NCBI GenBank assembly: GCA_002778195.1
Contig: PCDI01000016.1
Span: 220,332-284,331 of the forward strand
Direction: 5' to 3'
Source of the DNA: Raffaelea ambrosiae
Taxonomy: Eukaryota; Ascomycota; Sordariomycetes; Ophiostomatales; Ophiostomataceae
DNA: 64,000 nt
Shown piece by piece: positions 44,729 through 56,901 of the stretch. The translations under genes and the position numbers were made by a program. Under the pieces are notes generated by a model that saw only the letters and a program-made list of their open reading frames with translations, ran no database searches and was not told where the DNA came from. The number at the start of each line of letters is the position of its first letter. Within the stretch, counting starts at the first letter, position 1.

Positions 44729-45745
44729 GGGGAGCCGGTAATGGGGGGCCGAGGAAAAAAGTTAAAAAAAAATAAAAAAAAATAAACTAGTTAGCGGCCA
44801 GGCGGCTTTGTCCAGCCCTAGGAAGGCTGCTGGAGCCGGGAAAGGATAGAAAAGAGGGACGTTCACGAGAAGGACTTTTGATGTGCGTGGGAAAGTGGGG
44901 GATCGCTTGGGTATCCCAAAAATCTCGCAAGGCGCTTATTTGCAAAGCCCATTGCTGCTCGGTGAAATGGCGGCCACACCATACCAAATTTATTGGCCAT
45001 TGCGGTGCAGAGTTCTGAACAGCTAGTGTTTCTAACAGAGCCTGGCCCGTGGGCCGCTGGGCTGCAGCCTCGGCCGCAGTACTGAGTCGGCTGGCCTGGG
45101 CAAAGCCTGGCCACTCCCGGCCACACCTGGTCGCACAACTGGGCCACAGCAAGGCCACAGGTTGGCCGCTTTGCGGTGAAACCAGAGCCTAGTGCATTGG
45201 TGGCCAATTAAACAGAGCCGACGGACGGCAGTCAGTCAGAACGAGCATTGTAGGGCATCGCCATTTCCGGACGTCTCCTGAAAGATGGCCAGGATGCGGG
45301 TTCTGGTGAGATCTGTTTTGTCTCTTGATTTCCGCGCCGAAGTCTCTTGTCGTTCTCTTGTCCTTGTGAACCCCCCAACGTTCCCCTGCATTTCCACCAG
45401 CCGACTGGACCTCTGTTTCTTAGCAGAGCGTCTATTTTGAGAAACAATGATGCAGAAGCGACTTTTTTTCGAGTCCGCAGTAGACCACCACCATGGACAA
45501 TCCTGCTAAGCGCCAGTCTCGAAACAAGAGAGCTGGATGTCCTTGGAGATGTCGTCTATATGTACAGGTCTTTTGTTCCTTGATCGAAGCGTAATTGTTC
45601 TCCATCTCCCACGCTTCAAACAAGACATATATTTCTTCTATTTCAAAAGGCAAAAGTCTTTGGGTAAGATATCTCCTCAGAACATAGTCTCCTCGTCTCC
45701 TCGTCTCCTCTTCATTTCTAACACAGCCCTTTTCAGCCTTCCATC
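44729..45745. promoter_or_regulatory. Divergent region between two orphan genes
   Basis: 1.0 kb with the promoters of both orphan genes. The segment 45040-45180 is dense in TGGCC/GGCCA words, which form many short inverted pairs. A CT-rich leader (45680-45740) precedes the plus-strand start. Confidence 0.45.
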
Positions 45746-47822
45746 ATGGGTCTCTTGTCAAGGAGCTCCTCCAAGGATGCTGCAAATCAGCAGCCAGGCT
45801 ATGGCAACATCACAGCTCAAGACCAACGCTCCCTGCAGGGTTCTGGGCACCATCCTGCCCCCCCGGGACAACGTCCTCGGCCTGGCTATGGACGATCCTC
45901 TCCCGAGTCTGCCCCTGGACAGCGTTCACTCCAGGACGGCGATGGGCGGCCCCCTTCTCGGCCTGCCTATGGGCACTCTCCTCCCCAGTCTGGCCATGGG
46001 CGATCCCTTCCTCCGTCTGCCCCGGGCCGACGTCCTCCTTCTGCACAGAGGGACCCCGTGTCCCTGCCATACAGATCCCGTGCTCCGGTGGACGCCAGAA
46101 CGATACGGTACAGGGGTTCTCGCAGCGCCTCTGCCGAACCTAGCGACCCACATTCTCCGGCTCCGGCCCGGGACCGAATCATACTCCCACCTCTCAACAT
46201 CCCCAGAACCCCGTCTGCTCCCGCTGTATCAATCCAGGACAGCCGCAACTCTTTCCATGTGGGACAGGACATTGCGAACACGGGATTTTTTGCTCGAGAG
46301 ACGTTTGCCAACCTCACCGTCACGGAACAGATCAGGGAGCCCCCTGCTGGCCGGGGGATGCCGAATCGCCCCAACGTGGACCAAGTGAGAGGGGTAGTCG
46401 CATCTGTGATCCACCTGGCGCTGGCAATCCTCGAGACGCGTCAAGGACAAGAGGCTTTGGCCACCGTCGGGAGACGTGTCATTGAAGAGATCAACGCGCG
46501 GCACGTCGAACATGCATACGGAGGCGGTGATTCGCACATGCCTGGGTGGGTGAATCTCTTCCTTGCGCGTATGAACGAAACCTTCCCGCACGTCATCGTC
46601 GGCGATGCAGGGCCTACCTTGAGAGGGAATTCGCCAGACGGAGACGGGAATGCAAGTGAGAATTCGACTCGCCGCATGGATACATCGGAAGCCTGTTTTG
46701 AACGAGCCGACTGGGCCGATGCCCATACGGGCATGGCAAACTTCGACCCACGAAGGCTGGGGCACTTGACGATCAGCTGGCAGGTAAGCGTGCCTTCTCC
46801 CACCCCTTTTACGGTTGTCTGATTCTAACCGTGTTTTCTTTTCTCTTGTCTTCTCCAGATGGCGTGCCAGATGACGGTCCTTCGGAGGCACATGGCCAAC
46901 CCGAGCAGAAGCCAGACCGCACTCGATCAGTACAGGCTGTATGCGTTCCATCTGGGAATCACCATTGCCCACGAACTAACCCATGCGTTCGTGGCACTCC
47001 TTCTTGGGCGAATCGACATCAACACCCCCCGTGAAGTCGCCTTTGCCACCGACTTCTACCCGTCGAATTCGCAGAGAGCGGATACAGGAGAGTCTGGCCG
47101 TGCTTTGGAACGTCTATTGTTCGGTGGCTGTGTTGAAGGGTACGTCCCGTATCAGCACAGACGAAACCCTTTCCACCCGGGGGAATTGTTCTTCTTTGAT
47201 GGTGCCCAGCTGCATCCAATGGACGATGCCTACATATTGCGCATTCTGCGTTTTGGTACGTTCATGCCTCTCTTTTTTTTTTTTTTTTTTTTTTTTGGAA
47301 ACTTGGCTGACTATTATGTCCACAGACTTCCAATTTCCTTTTCAATATCGCCAAGTGAACACGACCGAAGCCCACCTGTTTGATGGAGGCTATTCTCCGG
47401 TGTCTGTCACGCGCAGCTTCTATCACAGCTCCGACTCATCCGCTCCAGAAGAGAACGAGAGCGGGAGCGGGAATGGATCCTCTCCGCCGGAAGCTTCTGG
47501 GTTTCTACCCGGGCCACCGCTCGGAAGACCATCACATGCCGCCCCGAGAGCGAGTTCGCGTGGGTCTCGAGCGTCCTCCGAAGGAAGTATGTCTGTGGAC
47601 TCGCTGCCGGCCATTGGGCAGGCAGCTTCAGGACCTCTGCATACAGACAATCGATCGCTGAGTGAATATGACGGCTCTAGATCATCATCTGCAGGTAATA
47701 TGTCTGTGGACTCCTCTCCCACTAGGTACAGACATGCTCCCAACCGATCCCAGCACTACTACCAGGAGCAGCAGAAAATGGCCTCCGCTCAGGGAATGCG
47801 TCGTCCCTCTCCGAAGAGATAG
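45746..47822 (+). CDS. Putative HExxH zinc metalloprotease, fungus-specific
   Basis: Exons 45746-46783, 46859-47255 and 47326-47822; introns of 75 bp (GTAAGC...CCAG) and 70 bp (GTACGT...CACAG). Product 643 aa. Residues 1-150 are disordered, with Pro/Ser/Arg/Gln-rich repeats of the GQRP, GYGRS and APGRR kind. The central part (about 165-470) looks globular and holds HELTH at 384-388 in a helix-like context (LGITIAHELTHAFVALLLG) and, 36 residues later, GESGRALERLLFGG with Glu424. HExxH plus a downstream Glu is the zinc-site pattern of gluzincin peptidases. The C-terminal 170 residues are Ser-rich with two near copies of SSxGxMSVDS. No signal peptide or membrane helix is visible, so a cytosolic or nuclear location is likely. 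The family has no name that I know; protease activity is inferred only from the motif. Confidence 0.8.
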
Positions 47823-49093
47823 CATGTTGCGGAAGTCGATGGAAGTCTGTTTGTCGAGAGGACTCGGTGTCCTGGTAGGAGAGCAGATGGACCATGGAGG
47901 AAAGATGTCTGATTTGGACGGCTGCTTGCTTTGCTTTTGTTCTTTTGCTTTTGCCTTTGTTTTGTATCCGTCTTTGGAGGTTGGCGGTCTAATTAATGGT
48001 TTTGCCGTTCTCTCCTTTTTTTTTGTATTGTCTGCTTTTTCTTTTGGAAGGTCTAAATACACGAGCTGAGATCTTTAATAAATCAATCGCTTCAAACTTG
48101 CACATAGAGCCTTTGAATGCAGAGAAGAAGGCCAAAACAACAGTTGGCAGTATATTGTCCGTTTCCGTATTTTCAAGTGAAGTCATGGGCACGAGGCTAG
48201 GCCGACCAGAGCTGCGGTGCATGCTTGTGTGGTGCATCGCCTGGCAGTTCATAACTAGCCCCAATTAGCATGTAGTTATTCCGTAGTTTAGTAGTATGTA
48301 TCCATAATAAAAACGACTTGTTGACTAACTATGTAGTTAGTGGACAGTCCTGCAGCATCAATCGTTATGGCTGTGGGCCTCGCCCTTCTAGGCCTTTGAG
48401 ACTTGACACGGCGATTCCTCCGCCATTCTCCGCTTGTTGCAAACGTCGATCGACAAAGCTTCATCGTTTGTGCCCCCATCACAGGGGCTCATAATGCATG
48501 GCTGGATCCGGCGGACGAGCGATGTTGTTGGCGACAACAACAACAAGAGGGTCGAAAACGATGTCCCCCTTTTTTTTTATCTCTTTTTGTTCTTTTGCTC
48601 CGCTTGTCTGCCCTGATTTGGGGAAACAGGGCAATCACCGAGTTGGAGATCGGAGGTAAGATACAAGTTACAGTCAACGGTGTCCATATTTCTCAGGGGA
48701 CTGGGGAGGCAACCGACGACCGGGTGGAGCTCCCTGCGACTTGTTTTGTGTGTGGGTGTGGGTGTGTGTGTGCCTGCATCACACTACCTGGCACTGCATG
48801 TCTCCCTGGCTTCTCTGTTTTCCCACTGCATAGTAATATCTCCGAGCTTCTTCTTTTGCAATCAATACGCGCAACAAATGCTGTGCACTTTGCATCGTTT
48901 CCAGACTGCTCATTACAAAAACATCCTCGGAGGATGGTCAACGTAAAACAAAAGAACTCTTGTTTTCATATTAAGCATCGGCCAAGACCATTGCCGAGCC
49001 TGGCAAGCCCCCAAAGGACCCCAGTGTCAAGACGAGCAGATCAGGACAGGAGCGTTACTCTTCTGTTCTGCTCGTGAATTTACCCGGCCATTT

Positions 49094-49121
49094 GGCCACG
49101 GCCCACGGCCCACGGCCCACG
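49094..49121 (+). repeat. 7-bp tandem repeat, four copies
   Basis: GGCCACG followed by three GCCCACG units in direct order. Confidence 0.85.
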
Positions 49122-49578
49122 ACGGGCAGTGTATATCTTGTATCTTTGTATCTCATGTCACTTTGTATCTCCCGTTGGTATCCTGCCAGCGCAACCTCGT
49201 ATTATCCATCCCCTAAGGTGGAGGTCCCTCAATTATGGTCAGATACATGTAAGATACATCGTGGTTGGCCGAGCCCCCCTGGAATGGCTTTTTCCGCACT
49301 TTTTTGGTAACTTTGGGCCTGATCTGCTTTGATTCGCTTTCGCTTCCTTCGCACGCTTTTCTCTGAGGCTTTTCCCGGCGCTCGGTTGGCGAGAACCGCC
49401 CAAGAAAAACAGAAAAAAGAAAAACAATGAAAAGACCAGACCACGAAAACGAACAAAACAATGCTAATGTAGGAGGCGTCTGCGCCATGTATGAGCTCAC
49501 GCTTTGGCTCCTTGCCAAGACCCGGCCTGACCTGTTTTGTCTTTTTCGTGGGGAAACAATGCTTTTCTGGGTTACAAG

Positions 49579-49601
49579 GCCTTGTGCCTTGCGCACAAGG
49601 C
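49579..49601 (+). other. Perfect 9-bp stem hairpin
   Basis: GCCTTGTGC and GCACAAGGC are perfect inverted complements separated by five bases. There is no T-run after it and no adjacent gene end, so a terminator role is not supported. Confidence 0.5.
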
Positions 49602-52600
49602 ACAGACAGGAATATGTAAATCGATGTGCGAGCGCCGAGTCCGAGCCCATGTTCTACGATTCCAAAGCTGCACTTCGAAGGACTGATCTGGTGTCCTCGT
49701 CCGCCGTGGAACAGAAGATCACCAAAGCAAGCAAGAGAGAGACAGAAGCACATGATAGGCACCCAAATTCCGCGATTGTGTGCGAAAGGTATCTATCTGC
49801 CACAACCGCCGTTGCTTTTTCTGCGTCTCTTTCCATGCTTGTCTGCTGGCGGGCCCATTTTTGCAGGCCCTCTCTCTTGCCTGCCCCAGAGCCATCACAA
49901 ATTCCTGCCTCCCTTCGGGTTTTCACTTCTTCCAAATATAACCACGCAATCAAATACGGTGGGGTGTCCCTTTTCCCGCCCTGCTTGAAGGCTACGCCGT
50001 TGTCCCGCGGGCAAAGTCCAGGGAGGATAATGTAGCTTAGGGCGTAAGCCACCTGCTCGCTCTCTGGCTTCTTTTATCCAGCGACACACGTTCTACTCGG
50101 TACAGGGCATGATGCGTGTTCCACTCGCCTTCCGAGCTATTATAGGCTTAAACAAGCAAGTGGATGAAGTCGGAAATCGAAAACTCAGCTGGCGACATGT
50201 GTTTTAATTATCTCACATTGGAGCCGGCAGTTCAGGCATCGGCACAGCAGACAGTTTTTTGTTTCTGAAAAGTCAATGCCTCCCCCCCCCCCCTTACATA
50301 GTACCTTGGAGGTTGTCCACTGGGACTCTCTCTCATAGCCTCCGGTCCCAGTCCCGCCTCGGGGCGTTTTCCCAGAGTTGCAAAAATAGACTCAGCACAA
50401 CCGTAAATACACAAGACTGGAGCAGATGGAGCAGATGGGGCACATAGAACACATAGAATAAAGGGAGACAGTGGTGCGAGCGAGGGGGCACTTGTTGCGA
50501 AAAAGACAAACGTTTTCTAGGGGGCGAGACAGTAGCATGCTTTCTTGTGTCTTGGATTACTTTCTTGGCGTTTGAATTGTGTGTTTCTGTCGAGGGAGGA
50601 GGAGTTACCTCCTGTCGCAGGAAACCTCCACCAAACACTGCTGACTAACCGCGAGCCCAGGGCCCCTGACAGGAAGGCACGATGGCCAACTGGAGCCAGA
50701 TGGACCTGCCGGTTTCAGTCACGCTTGTAGGAGGGCGATGGAACAAATCGAAAAAGGAAGGCGGGATAGCAAAGAGAGCAGAATGCAGAATGACAGGCCC
50801 CCAAAGGAACATGGGAATGAAGGCACATTCTGCGAAGAGCAGTTGCGCCATAAAAATAAGAATGGGACTAGACACAAAGTGACATCGTGACTTTCCACTT
50901 AGTGGTGGATAAACAGCACCAGCGACGCTTTTGCAGAGATTAGTCCGTATCTTACACACGGGAGTCGAGTGCCCTGAAGGGACAGGAATCAGCACGGCGC
51001 CGACAACAGGGACAGGGACGAAAAAAAAAAGCAAACTGAGCAGACCAACACCAGCCCCTCAGCACGGCTCGCGTCCAAGCACGAGTTCGCATGCCAGTAG
51101 GCTATTCCTTGGCAGGCTCCGAGCCAATCAGAGGCGGGCTAGTGGGCTCTTTTCTGGGTCCTTCTCCCTGCGACGCTCAACTTTGGTTTGGTCAAGTAAC
51201 ACTTGGAAATAATATCTGACATGGGGAATACTACGAGGATGTACATGCTGTACATTCGCTGATACATGGCCAGACTGCATGCTAAGATGCCTGGTACATG
51301 CTAAGACGCACGCTAACAAGGCTTGGGGCCCTCTCTGGCAACCCCCCCCCCCCTCGAGGAAATCGAAGCGGCCAGACAGCCAAAGAGGGCAGACCCACGG
51401 CAGGCCCACGGCGATCCCAGCCAATCAACGCGCGCAGCCGGCCACACAAGTCCCCGTCCGAAACCCCAAGTTTCTGGCGTGTTCCTGAGCAAAAGAAAAA
51501 CCAGCAGCATCCAAAAGCATCCAAGCCCGAGCCCACAAGCCCACCACACACCCACCAGGACACCCACCAGCATCTTGCATGGCACACGGCCAGACACGCA
51601 CCTGGTCTGGCCCTCTGGCTGTGGTCTGTTTCTGTGTGTTTCTGCTGAGACCGTCCCCACGCCTTCTGGGCCACGAGCATGTAGACCTCGTACACCGCAC
51701 TCACTCGCCCAGTCTCGCCCGCCATCCACTTTCGACCCGGCCAGCCAACCCTGTCGCCCATCCACCCTGCAGCAGCCACAAACGCAAGCCAGAGACACCC
51801 AGGGGTCGCGGCCCTGTACACTTCCTTGTATACAGTGCACGTACATGGCGCCCATGTAGTGCCCCCATAGTACTCGGTGACCGCTAGCCCAGGACGGCAA
51901 CTCGCTGGCTGGACTGACCGGCTTGTTTGGCTCACACCCCCTCGCTTTTGTCCCTTCGTCCCCTTCTCTGGCTGCCAGACCTTCCAGCCGCCACACCTTC
52001 TCCTCTTTTCCCATCCTTCCCCCCTGTCCCTTCGTTTCCTCCTCCGTCCTGCACTCCCCAAACACCCAATCCTCCTCCCACCCAGCCAAGAGAAAGGGGT
52101 CTTTGCCAGTCTTGTTTTTTCTTCCATTCACCAGCCAAAACCGCGCCGAACAAACAAACGACGACAGCGACGACGCATCGCAACGCCGGAACACCCGATC
52201 GAAAGCCAACATTGAATTTCGCTACCCGACACTGCTTCGTCCCGCCTGGCTGTGCTCAGTAAGAATAGGGGAAAGTGGAAATAAACGACAGCGACGGCAG
52301 TAAAAAAAAAAGAAAAAAGGAAAAACTAGCCAGTCGCTCAGTGGAATACGACAAACCAGCGAACTGAATCACGCCCATTCTGGTGGTCGTTGGCCCAACA
52401 TTTCCCGCCCACTTCTCTTCTCCCTCGTACAACATACAACCAACGATAGACACGACAGAACGAAGCGAACAACAGAGAGCCGGTTGCATTGTTATCGACG
52501 ACTGTTTTTCCTGTGTATAATAGATTTTGGTCGTCCACGCCATTCCGCCGACAACTCGCGAGGGTGCCAGGATCAACCCACAGAAACCCGACCGAAGATT

Positions 52601-52689
52601 TCTGTGAGGAACCCTTGACGAGAGCCAAGCGATCGATCGAGAACACAAAAACGCACCGCACCGGGTCCGACCACGGACGAACGGCAGCC

Positions 52690-53989
52690 ATGGATCGATC
52701 CGACAGCAAGGCCTCCGACTTTGAGCGGCGCGCGTCCCGGCGTGTCTCGCGAGCCGTGTCCGTCCGAGCCGCTGGCGGTGGTGCCGACATGGTCGCCGAG
52801 ACGGCCGCCGACGACATCAGCAGCCTCGACGACGACACGATCCTCCAGCGCGCCTTGGCAATGAGCGTCGCCGACGGCTTCCGCCCGTCGTTCAGCAGCG
52901 ACAGCCACAACAACAACAGCAATAACAACAACAACAACGACAACCTCGACACATCCGACAGCAACCTCGCTGTCGCTGGCGTTCTCCGCAGACGCTCGAC
53001 ATCGCGCGCGTCTCGGCCATCCATCTCCAACAGCATCTCCCCAGAACCCGAGCATCTCTCATTGGCACCCAACACCCGACCCGCATCCGACTCCGTTTCC
53101 TCCGCCGCCTCGTCATCCTCCTCCTCCTCTCAGCCGATCTCCATTTCCGTGTCGCCGCCAGACTCCCAAAAGGCCGCGCAACAAACACCCTACCAGCCAT
53201 CCACAGTCCCAATCTCAACACTCGGGATGGCCATCCGCCCATCCAGCATATCGAAGCCGCCTGTCGACCCCCAGAGCGGCAGCAGCACCGCCGGCGACAG
53301 CGCGAGCAGCAGTGCCAGCACACGGTCAGTCAACACTGCTCACGACGCCGCCAGTGGATCCACCGCCGTGCTGTCGGGCCCAAACCCGGCCGCCCAGGGC
53401 GAAGAACCGTACCAGGGACCGTCAGGACCGTCGTTTCCGTACCAGCTCTATCCGCAGAATGTTCGCCTCGCGCGGTCATCAAGCGGCGCCACCTCGTCAA
53501 CGGCGGCGCCGTCCGAGTCATCATACAGCGGCCCACGCGGCCCGACATTCCCGTACAGCCTGTATCCCCAAAACACAATGGCTGGCCCCAACACGATCCC
53601 GATGAACACCATCCCGGTGGGCTTTCCCGGCATGTCCGACAACTACCAGCGACGCCTGGGACCTGAGGGCGAGGAGATTGCCGACATGATCGGGCCCGAT
53701 GGCCACACCGAGCAGCTGCCGCCCTACTCGCGGTATCCAGACGAGGCATACACGCGCAAGGTGGCCACAGCAACCGGTGCCGCAATAGGACCAGACCCCT
53801 TGATTGGCCCTGTTCCAGAAATGGCAATTGCTTCTGCTTCTTCGTCGCCCCCCGCTGTTGCGGCTGCTCTGGGACAGGAGAGCCATGTACAGGTTCCTGC
53901 CCGCGCTGTTCCGGCCTCCGCACGCACGTCTATGCTGGCAGCGGCCGCAGTCCCGGCAGCAGCAACAGCAGCAGCAACATCAACAGCAA

Positions 53990-54020
<31 letters not shown>

Positions 54021-55720
54021 AGCAGCACCCACAACAACACCTGCCCTGCGACCGATCCCCGGAGCTGGCGGGCTCGGCCTTGCATCTCGCAACCCAGAAT
54101 TCGACGCCAACGATGACCTGGACTCGCCGCAGTCTCGCCATTCATCGCGCAGCTTCACATCCGATGGCAGCCGCCACGAGATCAACACTGCAGCACAAGA
54201 CGTCAACGAGAAGCACAGCCGGCGATCAAGGCTGCAACAACTGGGCCGCAGGCGATTATGGGGTATTGTGCCGTACTGGGCCATTTGCCTGCTGATAACG
54301 GCGTTGGTGATGATGGGTATCATCCTCGGTGCGGTCATTGGGACTTTCCTTTCCAAGCATAAGAAGCCGCCAAAGAACCATCAGTACGTACTTCCCCCGA
54401 AACGCTTCGTTGGCTTGGTCGGACGGACTTCGCAGCCGAAGGGCTCCCGTTTCAAACTGCATTTTGCTAACACGATCCTTTAGGACCTACGCGTCGCCCG
54501 CCGTGACTGTGACTGTTGACGCCACGCCAATTGCGACGCCAGCCAACCTGCCAGCACTCCCAACGGGTATTTACGCCCTGCCGCTCCAGCTAAACAAAAA
54601 CCCAAGCACCTGCTTCAACGATACTACCCAGTCTCAAGCCTGGAGCTGCGATCTTAGCTTCATGGCCGGCATGACTTTGTCCATCGAAAACACAGCGCCA
54701 CCAACGGAGAACTTTCCTGTCTACAACATCACCGTTGGCTGCAACGAATCGGTCTCGTTCAGCAACGGTGTTGTCTACTATGGGGAGCAGACTCCCATCA
54801 TCGGGTCATCTGTTCTGTCACTCGTCAATGACACGGTCGATGTGAACCGTGGCCCAGCGTGGTTCCGGATGCTGCCGTACAACAAGACGGTCATTTTGCC
54901 CGAGGGGTTCTTGACTGCTACCGCGACCGGATCCGACGGGGCAACTGCAACTTCGTCCTCCAAAACCCGCCGGAGACGCCGCAACTCGGGTCTGTCAGCC
55001 GACTCGCTCGCTGCTCTCTCGCTAAGCAACTTTCACCGCAAGGGCGTGGCCGATGCCGGTGACAAGGTGTGGGTATGCACGTGGCCGGACACCTTCCTGG
55101 AGGTGTTTATCTATCCGAAGCAGAACAGCAGCACGTACAGGTTGAGCCTATCGTCAACACTGACATCACCAAGCACAATGACTACGTCCACCGCAAACGT
55201 GGCCAATGCAGCTGTTGTGAACAACAATTATCACGTCCAGACGAGTGAAAGAACCGACGAGGCAGAGCAGACGGCGTTGCTGTCATCATCATCATCATCA
55301 ACCTCACCATCACCACCATCACCAACATCCTTATCATCCTCATCGTCATCAGTACCGACCACGCCAATCACAACCACAACCACGACCGCCCAGGGCAGCG
55401 TCCCCACGCCATCCACTACCTTATTGAACGACTTGCCGCCACCCATACCGGCGTACCCTCGCGTTGTCAAAGTGGAGGAGCGGCGCATGTTCGACTCGCG
55501 GCAGGCGACTTGCGTGCAGTACGAGCTCCAAACGACAAGCCAAGGAGTGCGCCCCATGCCATTTTTGGATGATGACGGCAACGAGATCCAGATTACGATT
55601 GCTGAGGAGGAATCCGGCTGGTCGGCAGGCGAAAAACGGGACTTGCAGAGCCCTGACGAGCTCTTCCGACGCGGTTCGGACGAACTGAGTGACTGTGGAT
55701 GTTTGTGGATGTGGGCATAA
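52690..55720 (+). CDS. Large type II membrane protein, DUF7820-type
   Basis: Exons 52690-54383 and 54484-55720; the 100-bp intron (GTACGT...TTTAG, phase 2) joins KNHQ to TYASPAV. Product 976 aa. The first 520 residues are low complexity: runs of Asn, Ser and Ala, and two copies of a GPxGPxFPYxLYPQN block (about 245-260 and 280-297). A basic stretch (RLQQLGRRR) precedes one transmembrane helix (about 524-554), followed by KHKKPPKNH. The outer part starts with a Thr/Val-rich linker and a globular region (LPTGIYALPLQLNKNPSTCF, then QSQAWSCDL) that I associate with the fungal DUF7820 family. It has many possible N-glycosylation sites and a Ser/Thr/Pro spacer near the C-terminus. Function unknown in all members I know of; a cell-surface role is likely from topology. 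Confidence 0.85.
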
Positions 55721-56901
55721 ATGTCCACACAAAGTTCAACAGCCATCTTCTTTGTTTGGTGACGACGATACTCTGAACCAGCACTCGACGGTTCACTGAG
55801 GCATGCTATTTGTACCATTTTAATCTCACTCGGCATATTCCTCATCTACATTGGATTCTCACGACTTTGTCCATATCTCACACAACTTTGGTCACCTTTT
55901 TTCCCGGTCCCATCCAACGCTGGTACACCCACGTGTATATACAGCATACACACATACAGAAACGAAACACACCGCTGAGGGGGGGCGGGGCTGTGCAGCA
56001 CATGTGTACATTCATTTATTGCTGGTTTTCACCTTTACCCCGTCGGCGACCGAGGACCCCCCAGCGAATTGGCGGCGGCGGTTTTCGATAGGCGTTTATT
56101 ATTTGTCTATTTATTTCTATTTGATTCACACATCATTTTATGGTGGCGGCCACCTCAGTTCTATCGAACTACTTTGTCATTGCATGGAAGGAAAGACTTT
56201 TTTTTTGGTTTGTCATAAACATATATATATCTCTCTGGTGGAACTGTATCACAAAAAAGGGAGCCGTTCTTTTTGCTTTTTTTTCTTTGTTATATTTGCT
56301 CTGAAGGGCAGCAGGGAAGAGGACTACTTATTGACTTAGCCTTCCTTGCCTCCTTTTTTCTTCTTTTCTATCTATCACAATGGCATCACACGGTATGGAA
56401 TATATGGGTTAAGGTTTTTATTTTTTTGTATGTGCGCAATCTGTTATTATTACGGGACCCGATATCTAGCTACGCTTTTTCTATTTTGTTCTATAGTTAC
56501 TACTTCTTCAAACATACACGTCAATAGTTGTTACTCTTTCGCCACAGAGTATCTAGTTATTTGGTGTCCTTCTTGGCTCGGCTTGTGAACTACAGCATCC
56601 ATGTTATTTATGTGCATCAGCGTCCATTATATGGGTGGCCACATAATATTCAAGAGACAAATTAAGGACGCCCTATGGTCAACAATAAGTTTTGTCTTTG
56701 AAAAGCCATGTGTGTTGTGTGTTGCGTGTTGTGTGTGTGCGTGTGCATTTTGTCTTAGTTATCTATAAGACGGTTTCTCTTCTCTTTTGCCAATGCGGTT
56801 TTTTTTTTTTCTACCCAGAAAGCAAACCGGGCCCCTCCATCTTTGCCATCTGACTGTTTTCCTACTTTGGGTATCACATTATCTCTCTCGCCTCTTCTTC
56901 C
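55721..56901. other. Convergent 3' region, 1.2 kb
   Basis: A/T-rich sequence between two stops; contains GTGTGT/GTTGTG repeats near 56708-56745. No gene seen. Confidence 0.5.

Larger units (their letters stand above)
47823..52689. other. Long gene-poor region, 4.9 kb
   Basis: The largest gap of the window. It contains a 7-bp tandem repeat (49094-49121), a 9-bp-stem hairpin (49579-49601), poly-C runs at 50283-50294 and 51342-51353, and a GC-rich stretch (51280-52250) open in several frames on both strands. I found no domain and no splice model that joins frames into a protein. The last several hundred bases are probably a long leader of the DUF7820-type gene. Confidence 0.45.

Noticed and set aside
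49579..49601. Hairpin as transcription terminator
   Set aside because: No gene ends nearby and there is no T-run; bacterial-type terminators do not apply to a fungal genome.
49427..50035. 202-codon plus-strand frame
   Set aside because: Mixed composition, no domain, overlapped by minus-strand frames, and codon use unlike the real genes.
51282..52303. Long overlapping frames on both strands (up to 299 codons)
   Set aside because: Three or more frames are open over the same GC-rich stretch, none has a domain or a proper splice neighbour; composition gives rise to open frames by chance.
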